Source: Onchidella celtica | Taxonomy: Eukaryota > Mollusca > Gastropoda > Systellommatophora > Onchidiidae | NCBI GenBank assembly: GCA_963931925.1 | Contig: OZ007573.1 | Span: forward strand, 34,681,749-34,745,748 | Reading direction: 5' to 3' | DNA length: 64,000 nucleotides | In this document: positions 37,404-47,336 of the stretch, piece by piece | Layout: each line of letters begins with the position of its first letter | How positions within the stretch are numbered: the stretch's first letter is position 1 | Made by a program: the position numbers and the translations under genes | The notes under the pieces: generated by a model | What the model was told of the DNA's origin: nothing | Seen by the model: the letters and a program-made list of their open reading frames with translations, nothing else | The model's database searches: none

Positions 37404-37452
37404 GTCTGTCTGTCAATCTATCTATCTCTCTATCTATGTCAGTCTGTCTATA
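37075..37452 (+). repeat. (TCTA)n array, degraded then pure
   Basis: Imperfect TCTA/TCTG for about 260 bp, then a pure block at 37337-37403. Confidence 0.95.
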
Positions 37453-38047
37453 CTGCTTTTTTTTTTTTTATATACACCGTGTAATCGTTTCCTAAACTAT
37501 CCACTTTTTTTTCTTTTTGCACGGCCATTTCCGTTCTTTCTCTCGTTCATTTTTTCGACATTTCTTCCTCACACTTCCACAAGGACGCGGTGGTTATTTC
37601 TGGCGGTCATTCGGTCATTTACCCTGTCCAGCTGAAAATGACCACTGGTTGGGGGAAAGCCATTCGCAGACTCATTACCACGGTCATTAACAAGTTGAAG
37701 TGCCCCAGCAACACAGAAGTTATTGATCTGTTAAAACAGTGCCCAACGGGTATCGGGTTACCAAATCCTTTTTTTTCTCCACTGCCATCGCTTTTAAAAA
37801 TATTGATCACATCATGAGACAACCCCCCGGCACCCCCCCCCCCTCCAGCACCCACCCCACCCCACTCACAAACGAAATGAAAGAAAGCATAACAGACATT
37901 ACAGCAGAATAAAAACAGGGAAAATACTGAAAGAAATAAAACTAGAAAGAAAGAAAGAGACATCAGTCTGTTTGACTATAGGTCTGTCTGCCTGTCTACC
38001 TGACATGATGTTTTATTCGCTGTGTGAGTCTGTTTGTCTCCATGACC
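37453..38047. other. No supported feature
   Basis: T-rich sequence, a C run near 37830-37845 and GAAA repeats near 37940. No gene is supported. Confidence 0.4.
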
Positions 38048-38049
38048 AC

Positions 38050-38092
38050 CCGTCTATCTATCTATCTATCTATCTATCTATCCATCTATCTA
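38050..38092 (+). repeat. (CTAT)n microsatellite
   Basis: Short array of about ten units. Confidence 0.93.
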
Positions 38093-38162
38093 TGTGAAGG
38101 AAGAAATTAACAATAAAAATTATGAACAATTACAGCCATTAAAAATACATTAAAAAAAAAAG

Positions 38163-38244
38163 ATGAGAGCGAGAGAGAGAGAAAGAGTGAGTGAGAGAGA
38201 GAGAGAGAGAAACAGTGAGTGAGAGAGAGAGAGGAGAGAGAGAG

Positions 38245-38275
<31 letters not shown>

Positions 38276-38278
38276 TGA

Positions 38279-38309
<31 letters not shown>

Positions 38310-38518
38310 TTTGGAAGTAGCACGTCGACCAGAATACGTTCACCGTGTGAGAGGAAAAAAGCAAGTGTATAGACAGATTATAGTAGGACAGACGGAGACC
38401 TTACCAGAAGCGCGCCACCCGAGAGAGTGAGAGAGACAGACAGACAGATAGACGGACGGACGGACGGACAGACAGACAGACAAAGAGACAGACACACAGA
38501 CATACAAACAGACAGATA
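38163..38518 (+). repeat. (GA)n and (GACA/GACG)n arrays
   Basis: GA repeats at 38163-38310 and GACA/GACG repeats at 38421-38518, separated by about 110 bp of unique sequence. Confidence 0.93.
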
Positions 38519-39083
38519 AGCCAATTCACATATTACGTTTCCTTGAAACAAAGCAAATCCTTACTAATCACGGCTGAAACAACTTACTGTTCAATACACA
38601 GAGAAACACTAAAGCAAGCAGGAAAACCGCTTGAGAATGAAACTTTTAGTCGAATATTCCACGGAGAAAAAACTTGCACGGCTTACTAGACGGAATGTTA
38701 CCATCAAAGTAGCCGACCAGTCTGTGGTCAGATCTTCGTCTCAACGTGTGAGATGTTGGAAACGTGCCAGAGACAGACAGGCTGTGGAATGGGGAGAGGG
38801 GGTGGGGAGGTTGGGGCGCCGGATATGATCTTGTTTCGCTCAGTTTGTCGCATGAATGTTTAACTACCAAGCGACCAGGTTACCTTGACAAGAGGTACAT
38901 GAAGAAACAACGTTGGATCTGGGGAAAAGGTCTTTGTGAGGTTTAAACACTTTTTTTTTTGCCAATTATGTTGTCTGGTGTCATTAATGCCAATAAGGTG
39001 TCTTTTATATAGAGTGGTGTTAACTGTTATTGTTAATGTAACTGCTTTAAAAAAATAAAAAAAAACTTTCTGCATCATCCCAG

Positions 39084-39277
39084 TTCTTGGGTTTCATGGT
39101 TGCCATCTTGCTGCTCTTTGTCCTTACGGTAATTGGTATAACTAATGCAATCTCTAAAACGGAAATGATCAAAGAAAAGAAAAGTGCTTTATCTGCTTCG
39201 GATTATAATACGTCCCTTTCAAGGACAACTTTGCTACACCAGAGACCACGCTTGGGCCCATTTCAGCTTACCGACGA
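39084..39277 (+). CDS. Candidate exon with signal or membrane anchor
   Basis: A good acceptor (CTTTCTGCATCATCCCAG, 39083) opens a 64-codon frame beginning FLGFMVAILLLFVLTVIGIT, followed by NAISKTEMIKEKK. The hydrophobic run of about 17 residues could be a signal peptide (from the internal Met) or a type II membrane anchor. The exon could end at GACGA|GTGAGTGC (39278), a donor perfect in its intron bases but with A as last exon base. The last 40 bp or so, including this donor, lie in a repeat that matches 31925-32065, so the exon end would be transposon-derived. I do not recognise the protein. The phase fits the candidate at 40183. Confidence 0.3.
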
Positions 39278-39352
39278 GTGAGTGCTTTGAAAACACCAGA
39301 TGGAATTCGTTACTTTGGATCTTGTCAAGCGTGAGATTTTAACTTTGGGATC
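39240..39352 (-). repeat. SINE family B, copy 2 (fragment)
   Basis: Matches 31918-32010 in the same orientation, sharing CCGACGAGTGAGT, a GTTAC box and TTTGGGATCT. The tRNA-like head is cut off where SINE family A copy C begins, so one element probably inserted into or next to the other. Confidence 0.45.
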
Positions 39353-39356
39353 TCTC

Positions 39357-39663
39357 GCACTCGGGCTACCCGGTTCGATCCCCGGTCGCTGCAGGCATGT
39401 TGGATTTTTTTTTTCGGGAAAAACTTCCTGTCCCTGATCCTATGGTAAGTGGGATCGAGCACCTAGTCTTCTCGGATAAGGACGAAAAACTCGGAATGCG
39501 CACGTTAAAGATACATTGGCAGTCGAAAGCCGAGAAGAGCAGGCCGAACAAGGCCGCTGCCCGGGCAATATTCTAAACAACTAATTCCTACCACAAAAAG
39601 ACACAGAACAAGAAAAGTGAGGTGCCAAGAATAGCAAACTTCCTAAAATAAAGACACAAATAC
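39357..39663 (+). repeat. tRNA-derived SINE family A, copy C
   Basis: Begins within the tRNA head with an intact B box, GGTTCGATCC (39371-39380), then TGCAGGCATGTTGGA, the conserved TTCTCGGATAAGGACGAAAA block and a GGCCGAACAAGGCCGCTGCC block. It lacks the stem-loop but carries a further 3' segment (GCCAAGAATAGCAAACTTCC) shared with copy D after its tail. The 5' half of the tRNA head is missing. Confidence 0.7.
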
Positions 39664-40182
39664 GCACCCGGGCCAAAATCCCTGGTAACTAGATTTCTGC
39701 GCTGGTTCCTTCATTATTATGCCAAGAATAATATTATTTCACACTGCTAGTCACTTGAGGCTCGCTAAATGACCAGGCTGTAAAATGATAATTCTAGTAA
39801 TTCCCCATGAACAGCTAGCATGAACACAGAGCTAGATATAACACCTGTAGAGCCCCCAACTAATGACAAACACGCTCCATCTTTACCAGAAAGTAGAAAA
39901 TTCTCCCAATGGTAAAACGCTCATCATGAAAGCCTCGCCGTCTGAAACTGATATAAAAATGACAAGAGCGAAGTCTAACTTCTCGGCCAAGATTCAAGGA
40001 ATCGGAACATAGCCGCTTAAGCTGCTAGGTGGCAAACGCGCTCCGTCCAAGGAGATGCAATAAGTAAAATAGTACCCATCATCCAAAACTCATACGCCTA
40101 AGTGAGTAAATGCAACAGTTGCGATGCAGTCGCGTCAAAGTCGAATCAACCTTTGTTCTTTTTTTTTTTTTTTTAACCCAGG

Positions 40183-40301
40183 GGATTGAATGGATATTCG
40201 CATACATGCGAGATACGGCCACGCTGCGGAATCTGCAGGAACATGAAACTAAGAGACCACTGCAAAACGACAGTAAATCTCATAATTATGCGCCTCTTGC
40301 G
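40183..40301 (+). CDS. Candidate internal exon (two possible frames)
   Basis: A strong acceptor (18 T followed by AACCCAG, ending at 40182) precedes a GC-balanced stretch that is open in two frames up to GTAAGG at 40302. One frame reads GIEWIFAYMRDTATLRNLQE and is rich in charged residues. The other, which continues the phase of the 39084 exon, has four cysteines (TCEIRPRCGICRNMKLRDHC). An alternative donor, CGACA|GTAAATC, lies inside the exon at 40270. No family is recognised. The two frames cannot both be real. Confidence 0.22.
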
Positions 40302-40476
40302 TAAGGGTACCTTGCAGACGTTGAACCAAGCGACCGACAAGTCCGTCATGTTTTTTTGTTTTTTTTCTGGACTGCCGTGACCCAGACAAAATGTCCCACA
40401 AAAACTAGACATTTGCACCAGAACACTATAATGAAAACGGGCTGGGCGAAATAACATTTTTTTTTTTTAATCGCAG

Positions 40477-40641
40477 GAATTAAATTACTACCACTGGGGC
40501 TCAAGGCTACAGGACTTCCGATCGCCCCTTTGTTTTAACTTAAACCAATCAGCCCAAACTGCAGGCTTGATTACTATGGGGCTCTATAGACTATTAGACA
40601 TTGACGCGACTAGAGCGGGTTTGCCGAGACCGCAAAATTAA
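40477..40641 (+). CDS. Candidate terminal exon
   Basis: An acceptor (12 T followed by AATCGCAG, 40476) opens a 54-codon frame to TAA at 40639-40641, starting ELNYYHWGSRLQDFRSPLCF. If the upstream exon ends at the internal donor near 40270 in its cysteine frame, phases agree. Composition is less AT-biased than expected by chance. No family is recognised, and similar frames occur by chance in this sequence. Confidence 0.2.
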   Translation, partial: ELNYYHWGSRLQDFRSPLCFNLNQSAQTAGLITMGLYRLLDIDATRAGLPRPQN

Positions 40642-40792
40642 ATCATGGGCATACGAGCCGGGGAGGGGGGGGGTGGTGTCACCCCTCAATTCGGGCAAAA
40701 CAAGAAAAAGAAAAAACTCAGACAGTGACAGCAAAAAGATAAGTTAAAAAGGATTCAAAACTTCGGGCAAATCAACTGCTTTGTCACCCTTA

Positions 40793-41002
40793 GGGGTGAA
40801 ACAGATCACATCTGGTGTAGGCGCCAGACGGGTGGCTCACAGTCCATAAATTTTGCTTCACACTCGCGTGACTATAGGTACTGTCCACATTTCGACCCAG
40901 CGGGATGGGGCGGGCAGTGCCTGTTGTGTTAGAGTAAAGCAAAGTTTATGGACGGCAAGCCAGCGGTCTGGCGCCTGCACCAACCGTGATCTGTTTCAGT
41001 CC
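40793..41002. mobile_element. Harbinger-like palindromic MITE (family 1), copy 2
   Basis: A 210-bp palindrome starting GGGGTGAAACAGATCACATC and ending GTGATCTGTTTCAGTCC, flanked by TTA on both sides (40790-40792 and 41003-41005). Both arms carry the GGTGTAGGCGCCAG / CTGGCGCCTGCACC pair and a TTTTGCTT / AAGCAAAG core. It matches copy 1 (18440) over its full length. No transposase. Confidence 0.8.
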
Positions 41003-41005
41003 TTA

Positions 41006-43741
41006 CCCGAGGAATTCCCCTATGCCCATGACTTAAATCCCAATGAAGCGTTCGATGACGTCGAATCATAACACTGGATTTCACCCAGATAAAAACATTT
41101 AATATAATATTATTGTAAATGTCCTAGTTATAAGATTCCCAAACACTGCATAATTATGGACATATGCTGTGCAAACAATAGTAGGACATAGTGATCATAA
41201 TTATGAAAAGTGAAATGCCAACGCTGCTTAATTCAACAGAATTGGCAATATGAGGGCGACCATATTTTTTCCCTTGAATTTGAAGCTAAAACATTCACAC
41301 ACATTCTAAACCTTAAAGTTGAGACTGCACACTCATGTGCCACAATGTAAGTCATCTCATTTTCCATAGGACACCTAAATATTTCGTTTATTTGAAGAAT
41401 TTCAGCTCCATAACAAAGGGAAATCATGTAAAAATTGCAAAATAATGCAATATAAATGGTTACCAGAAACCTGGCAAGATCGATACACAAACCAAGCCAA
41501 AAGTGCAGTTTACAGAAGGTATCAACATATTATTTATGATACAAACGGGAATGGGTGCCTCTGAGCGGATGGAAATATTCCAGATTACGACATTTGGAGC
41601 GATAACACCCAGGAGACACGATGAGTAATAATTGATGGTTGATACTTACTGTGGGGATTTTTTATGTCTCCCTGGCGGTATAAAAATTCCCTACTGTATC
41701 TTATTTAACAATTCCATGACTCTGGCGCCTGTCCCGTGAGGCAAGAAATATTTCAGTCCAAGGACGCAGACAGCAATAACGTACAAGCCCATGCGCACCA
41801 ATACAAGCTGTAACAATGGGCTTGTTCTGGCGTGGACCCGCAACTCATCCTGTTCTTTCTGAGAGAGGCTAAGCTCTACAACTTGATTTAATAACTTTTA
41901 TACTGGTTTACAAAAACCTTTTCCAGATCTATACAAAACATTTTTTTTTAAATTTTACCAATGTGTTAAAATTACATGAATGTATTTAATTCTATGTTAA
42001 AGTTAACAGCTCTGAATACGAAATATAAATAAAGGAAATAATTATATGTACCCAAATAGACCGTGAGAGGCGCAAAGTGGCAGTTACTGTACCGACGCGC
42101 CGTAAAATCCCAACTCAAGCAAACAAACAAACAATATGTCGGTTTGGTTAAGTGATCGGACACTGGCGATAAAAATAATAATCTATGATCTTCTCGGAGC
42201 TAAAAATAAACCTGTTTGTATATAACGATAAGGGAAGCGATTTTCTGGACTATGTAGCCAATTTGGGTATTCTTACCCAGTGAAATATTCGGAACATTTT
42301 CTGGTCGTTGATAAACGTTAGGACAGTCTTGGCTGGTTCGCGACAGTAGATTTCTCCATGGCGAAATATCTACAACAATCTTCCTGGAAACCAATCATAA
42401 AGTGTTCACATACAAATGGACAACAAAAACAACAGCAACAACAACAACGACATCAACGACAACAAAAATCCTTTGTCTGTAATTTAGCCACTATGGAGAA
42501 AACAATTAAAACGAAAATTAAGAATAGGTTTATTTAAATGAAAAAATGGCACCACAATTAGCTACTCGGTTTGTTTTCCGTTTTCAGTATTAATTGATAT
42601 TTGTTTTACTCCCAAATTAAAATGGATGTTTGCATACATGAGCATTTTACTGTTAATATCCACAGTTTTAAATTTTGCATGAAAACGGTACACATAACAA
42701 CAAACACAACAAGGACAGCAACAGCAAAAGCAAATTAATATTATAATTTAAAACAAAAACAAAAAACAAACAAACAAACAAAAACCTCACACACACACAA
42801 AACACAAAACCAAAAAACGTTGAATATCTCACCGCTCAAAGTCACACACGCCATGTATTGGGTGATGCAATAATAATAATATTATCCCTGCTATCGATGT
42901 CAAATAAGTTAAACGAAAGAATTCCCCTCTGTAGGCGAGCCGGCGGAATCTTGATTTGAACTGGACGAGGGGCTGACTGACGAGGTGGCTTAAATATGGG
43001 GCAAACTAAAAAGACAGAAGGGGGGAAAAAAGACAAAAAACGCGCCTGGTATGAAATGTAACCATGTGCCCTCAACCCTCCCGTCTCGTTCCCCCCCCCC
43101 CCCGCTTTCCTCTCCTCCCATCCCAGATCTCAGATTTTAACCTCTGCCTGTGCCCGAAATCACCGCGCCACAGTTCCGGGTAGAAAGTACCCCGCTTGGA
43201 AGCGAAAGTGCCGTGCCGGGCGCATGGAAGGGAGGCGGGGAAGTGACCAAGGGGGGAGGGGGAGAGGTATAGCGGGAGTGGCAGGTTGAACGGGCCATTG
43301 GGAAATAGAAAGAAAAAAAAATTGGGGGGGGGCTCCTGTTACTAGCTGGGCACGAAATGGGGAGATAATTCGAATCAAATCTGGCACTAACTTGTGGATT
43401 CACAGTTGCTTTTTCCTGTCTCTACTCTCTTAACTTCTGTACATTACAGGTTTCTTCAAATTTCCCATGCCCCTGTTGTAAGATTCTGAAAACAAGGTTT
43501 TCTATTGATTATTGATTAAAGATAAGAGGGTAGATATTTCAAAAGTATACTGATATAACTAAAGATGTATTAAAGATTATCTGTACAGTTCAGTTCAAGA
43601 TGAGTACGATATTTTTTTTCCCTCTCCCAAAACATTTGGTCCTTCGCATTTGTATCATCTCTTGATAGGGCTAGCGACAATTATTAATAGAAGAGATTAA
43701 CTTTACTGCCGAATGGAACTGTGTACCGAATGTGGGGTTGA
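41006..43741. other. No supported gene
   Basis: AT-rich sequence with (CAA)n and (CAAA)n runs near 42430 and 42760, a C run at 43090-43103 and a G-rich patch near 43250-43335. A minus-strand frame at 41233-41490 opens with a hydrophobic stretch but has AT-biased codons and no other support. Confidence 0.35.
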
Positions 43742-43772
<31 letters not shown>

Positions 43773-43799
43773 GTATATAATATATATATATATATATAC
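43742..43799 (+). repeat. (CT)n then (AT)n microsatellite
   Basis: CT repeats at 43742-43774 followed by AT repeats to 43799. Confidence 0.92.
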
Positions 43800-44045
43800 T
43801 TAATAATAATATAGAAATATAAAAATCTATAAAAAGAAAAAACAAGTATGTTGATCGTATGGCAGGAAGTACGGGAGGAAAAAAATTAACCTTGTGGAGG
43901 CATCGGGAGAGGGGCGCGCGGGGAAAGGGAAAGGTTAAAGAAGGGTTAATAACTATTTTATTGATTACAACGTGGCCTTGACGATAACTAGGTTATGTAC
44001 GTGCATGTATGTGGGTGCCCGTGCGTGCACGCGCGTGTATGTATG

Positions 44046-44066
44046 AGTGTGTGTGTGTGTGTGTAT
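44046..44066 (+). repeat. (GT)n microsatellite
   Basis: Short GT run within an alternating purine-pyrimidine stretch (43995-44090) that could adopt Z-DNA. Confidence 0.85.
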
Positions 44067-44682
44067 GTTAGCTTGCGTGTGCCAATGTTTGGCCAATCCC
44101 CGGCCAGGACGTATGTCCACAGATGATTTTGAAAGACCCCAGTGGGACTTTCCACACAACAGACAGAGCGGACAAAAAGGTAACAGAAAAAAAAAAGAAA
44201 AGAAAAGAAAGACAAGTCAAATGTCTTTCAAGTTTCTGTGACCTTCGGAACTTTTCCCTCTGACCTGGTTCACTTTTGCGCAATAAGGAACTTTATTCCG
44301 GTCTCTCCCTTTCTGAAATCAATCAACAGCGCTGCACTTTTTGATTAGCGCGTGAACTCCAATGCTGTCATACTTTCGCTCCCGTGTGTGTACAAGAGAA
44401 ACCAAATTAGCTTGTCCTTCTAGTTTTGTTTTGTTTCTTTTTGTTGCTGTTGTTGTTGTTGTAGTAATCATGGTTTCTGTTTGCATGAAAGAACTGCTTC
44501 AAAATGTAATAGGAAAATATATTCGGAGTGTCTCTTTTTAACTGTATTATAATATTGATAGCAGTCACGTCCAAATATATTGGGAGAAACCTGTATTCTG
44601 TCTCAACTATTTTTCTTTGTCAAGGCAAGTTGGCTGAATTTATAACATCTTTTTTGTTTCTTTCGCCCGGTTAAAAAAAAAT

Positions 44683-44746
44683 ATATCCATCTATCTATCT
44701 ATTCAGCCGTCCATCTATCCATACGTCCCTCCGTCCGTCTATCTAT

Positions 44747-44837
<91 letters not shown>

Positions 44838-44846
44838 ATCTATCTA

Positions 44847-44917
<71 letters not shown>

Positions 44918-45070
44918 CATCCATCCATCCATCCATCCATCCATCCATCCATCCATCCATCCATCCATCCATCCATCCATCCATCCATCCATCCATCCAT
45001 CCATCCATCCATCCATCCATCCATCCATCCATCCATCCATCCATCCATCTATCTATCTATCTATCTATCA
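44683..45070 (+). repeat. Composite (TCTA)n-(TCCA)n-(TCTA)n array
   Basis: TCTA units (about 44740-44915) switch to about 33 uninterrupted TCCA units (44916-45048) and back to TCTA (45049-45070). The switch is a single T-to-C change per unit with phase kept. The array ends 23 bp from the 3' end of a minus-strand Helitron. Confidence 0.97.
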
Positions 45071-45092
45071 TTGTCTCTGTTTTATTACTATA

Positions 45093-45617
45093 CTAGCTGA
45101 GTACCCCTTCGATGAACAGGTTTGTGTAGTTTTTTTTATTTTTGGTAAAACTTAAGACGCCTGTGAACTAAGAAAGGCATCAATGCTGCATAGACAGCTT
45201 ATAAGAGAGATGCAACAACAAAGGACACCACTTCAGACCGAAAGGAATAAGAACAAAAGCTAAGATGCGTAGGTTCATCCCCAAAACTCAGCGATAGGAC
45301 AGTATACAGTGTGCAGTGGTGCGCACCGAAAATGTTCAGGAAGTGATGGTGTCATGGGCCCATAATGCGCGTGCGCAGCTTCAATGAAACCTTAAAAAAG
45401 CCGAACCATGACTTGAAATAGATCTAAATGATGCCGGAACAATGAAAAATGAAACGTAGGAGCCTCAACATTGCATAATTTCTAATACAGCCCATTACAT
45501 GTTAATTTCGCATTGATAATAATTATGCTGTTGTGTAAGGTTTGAAGCCTGAGTGTGGTGCGGTCCCTGAGCGTCAGGTGACCAAAGTTTCGAGTTACCA
45601 AAACATATATATATAGA
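45093..45617 (-). mobile_element. Non-autonomous Helitron, 525 bp
   Basis: On the minus strand the 5' end is TCTATATATATATG preceded by A, and the 3' end is GTACTCAGCTAG followed by T. The last 12 bases are nearly the same as in the 23874-24598 element (GAACTCAGCTAG). The terminal hairpin is degraded (CCTGTTCATCGAAGG). No helicase frame is present. Confidence 0.65.
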
Positions 45618-46033
45618 TATACATCAACCTCACAATCGATACACATTTACAATCAGCAATTATTCCCTTCCCTTACACCACAAAGCGTCGTAGTAACGAA
45701 AGTACTAACATTGTCGATCCATGGACAGGAAGCGAAAAATAAACAGCGTCCAACCAATTCTCTATCACATTAACAAAGTAATTAAGTGTTTCTTTTTGCC
45801 CGTGTCTCTGTTTGAGTCAGTCTTTGATTTCCGTGTATACTCGTATTTACAATGGTACAGCCAGGGCTTCAGTAATTATAAGCCAACTATGAAACAGCCG
45901 GAAATGTGGCTAGCCTGAGAGATAAACGATTGTGGTATGTTTATGTGTAGAGTTAAATAAAAAGTCACGAGAACAATGTGAATGGGCATCTGGGGTTTTG
46001 TTAAGCCTTCAGGTTCCACACGTACTCAAAATC

Positions 46034-46100
46034 TATCCAAATTTTAATCCAAATCTAAATTATCCAAATTTTCATCCAAATCTAAATTATCCAAATTTTC
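46034..46100 (+). repeat. 26-bp tandem repeat, 2.5 units
   Basis: Units of ATCCAAATCTAAATT plus TATCCAAATTTTC recur back to back. Confidence 0.85.
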
Positions 46101-46593
46101 TCAAAGCCGACTTGAAATAGTCAAAGAAATGCAAAAATTGAAACATTTGTGACAAGAAAATATTTACTGATAACTAAGAAAGTGTTCCAAAATTGGAGCA
46201 TTGAAGACAGAGTGGCGTAGTTTAAATAATGGTTTTTTGGGCGCTAGAAGGTTCAGTTTAACGTTTAGCCGTTCGAACCGGTTTCCCAGGCGCAAATGAA
46301 AGCCCACGTATATTAGAAGATTTGCCACAACCATCGGAGAGAGGATCGGCTCTCATTAGCCATCAATTTAACATTCGTGATTTGTCTGGTGGAGAAGATA
46401 ATTAAATCAGATTTGATAGTATTAAGTCTCTCATAACAGGTCAGGCAGACCTTTTATTCATGAAAAACGTTTACGCACAAAGAAGAGAATGGAGTGAGAA
46501 ATCATAATCTGATCGCCTTTCGCAAAGAATTTGTTGCTTTTTCGGTTCGGCCTCTACGAATTGATTCCCAGTTTGAAAAACTAACTCATGTTG

Positions 46594-46918
46594 GGTGTAG
46601 AGACAAGGTACTCGCCTCTCATGCCGAAGGTACCGGGTTCGGCGTATGTTGGAATTTTGGGAGAATTTTCTGTCCCTGATCCTATGGTAGGTAGCACCTA
46701 GTCCTCTCGGATGAGGATGAAAAACTCGGATGGCCCGTGTGCGTTGGGCACGTTAAAGATACCTGGGCAGTTGGAGGGCGAGAATAATAGGCCCAATAAG
46801 GCCGGCGTCCCGGGCAGAATTTAAAAAAACAACAATTCCTTACACCGCCAACCCCCCACCCCCACCCCCACCCCAAATGGGATCGAACAAGTATACAAAT
46901 ACAATAACAACAAAAACA
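46594..46918 (+). repeat. tRNA-derived SINE family A, copy D
   Basis: Contains the 3' part of the tRNA head (GACAAGGTACTCGCCTCTCA), the central block (TCTCGGATGAGGATGAAAAA then CACGTTAAAGATACC), a C-rich run, the stem base AAATGGGATCGAA and a tail of ATACAAATACAATAAC. A further segment to about 47000 (GCCAAGGGCAGACATTCC) resembles the end of copy C, so the original element may be longer than copies A and B suggest. Confidence 0.7.
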
Positions 46919-47166
46919 AGAACAAGAAAAATTACATAAAACAAAAAATGTACAAATGCCAAGGGCAGACATTCCCCGAAAATAGAGACCTCAAATATTT
47001 AGTAGCTACAAGCCACAATCCTTCCCGCCAGAAATATTTTGAGAAAAGGGGCATTTTTCATTAACCGAACAATTAATGGTTTTGTTTATCCACTGCTGAC
47101 TTCTTTGTGAATTGATACGGGTTCCAAGTCAGTGCCGGGTTCTGATCACTTTTTTTTTTTTTCAAG

Positions 47167-47336
47167 TAACTTGTGCCAAGCGAATGTTTATAAATATGCA
47201 TTCTAACTGTTGCGGAATTCCGCGTCCCGACAGATATTTCCGGCCAGAAATGCCATCAGGTGGCCCACTTGAAATTAACCGTACTTGTCCGCAAATATCT
47301 GGCAAGGACTTTCAAATTGCACCTAGGAGGAAATAA
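47167..47336 (+). CDS. Weak candidate terminal exon, cysteine-containing
   Basis: After a long T run ending TTCAAG (47166) one frame is open for 55 codons to TAA at 47334-47336. It includes SNCCGIPRPDRYFRPEMPSG and NRTCPQISGKDF. Composition is not AT-biased, which is the only support. No family, partner exon or donor is found. Confidence 0.15.

Noticed and set aside
39371..39380. B box GGTTCGATCC as a tRNA gene
   Set aside because: It belongs to the truncated head of SINE A copy C.
41233..41490. 85-codon minus-strand frame starting with a hydrophobic, cysteine-containing stretch
   Set aside because: AT-biased codons, no cleavage-site logic, no splice signals.
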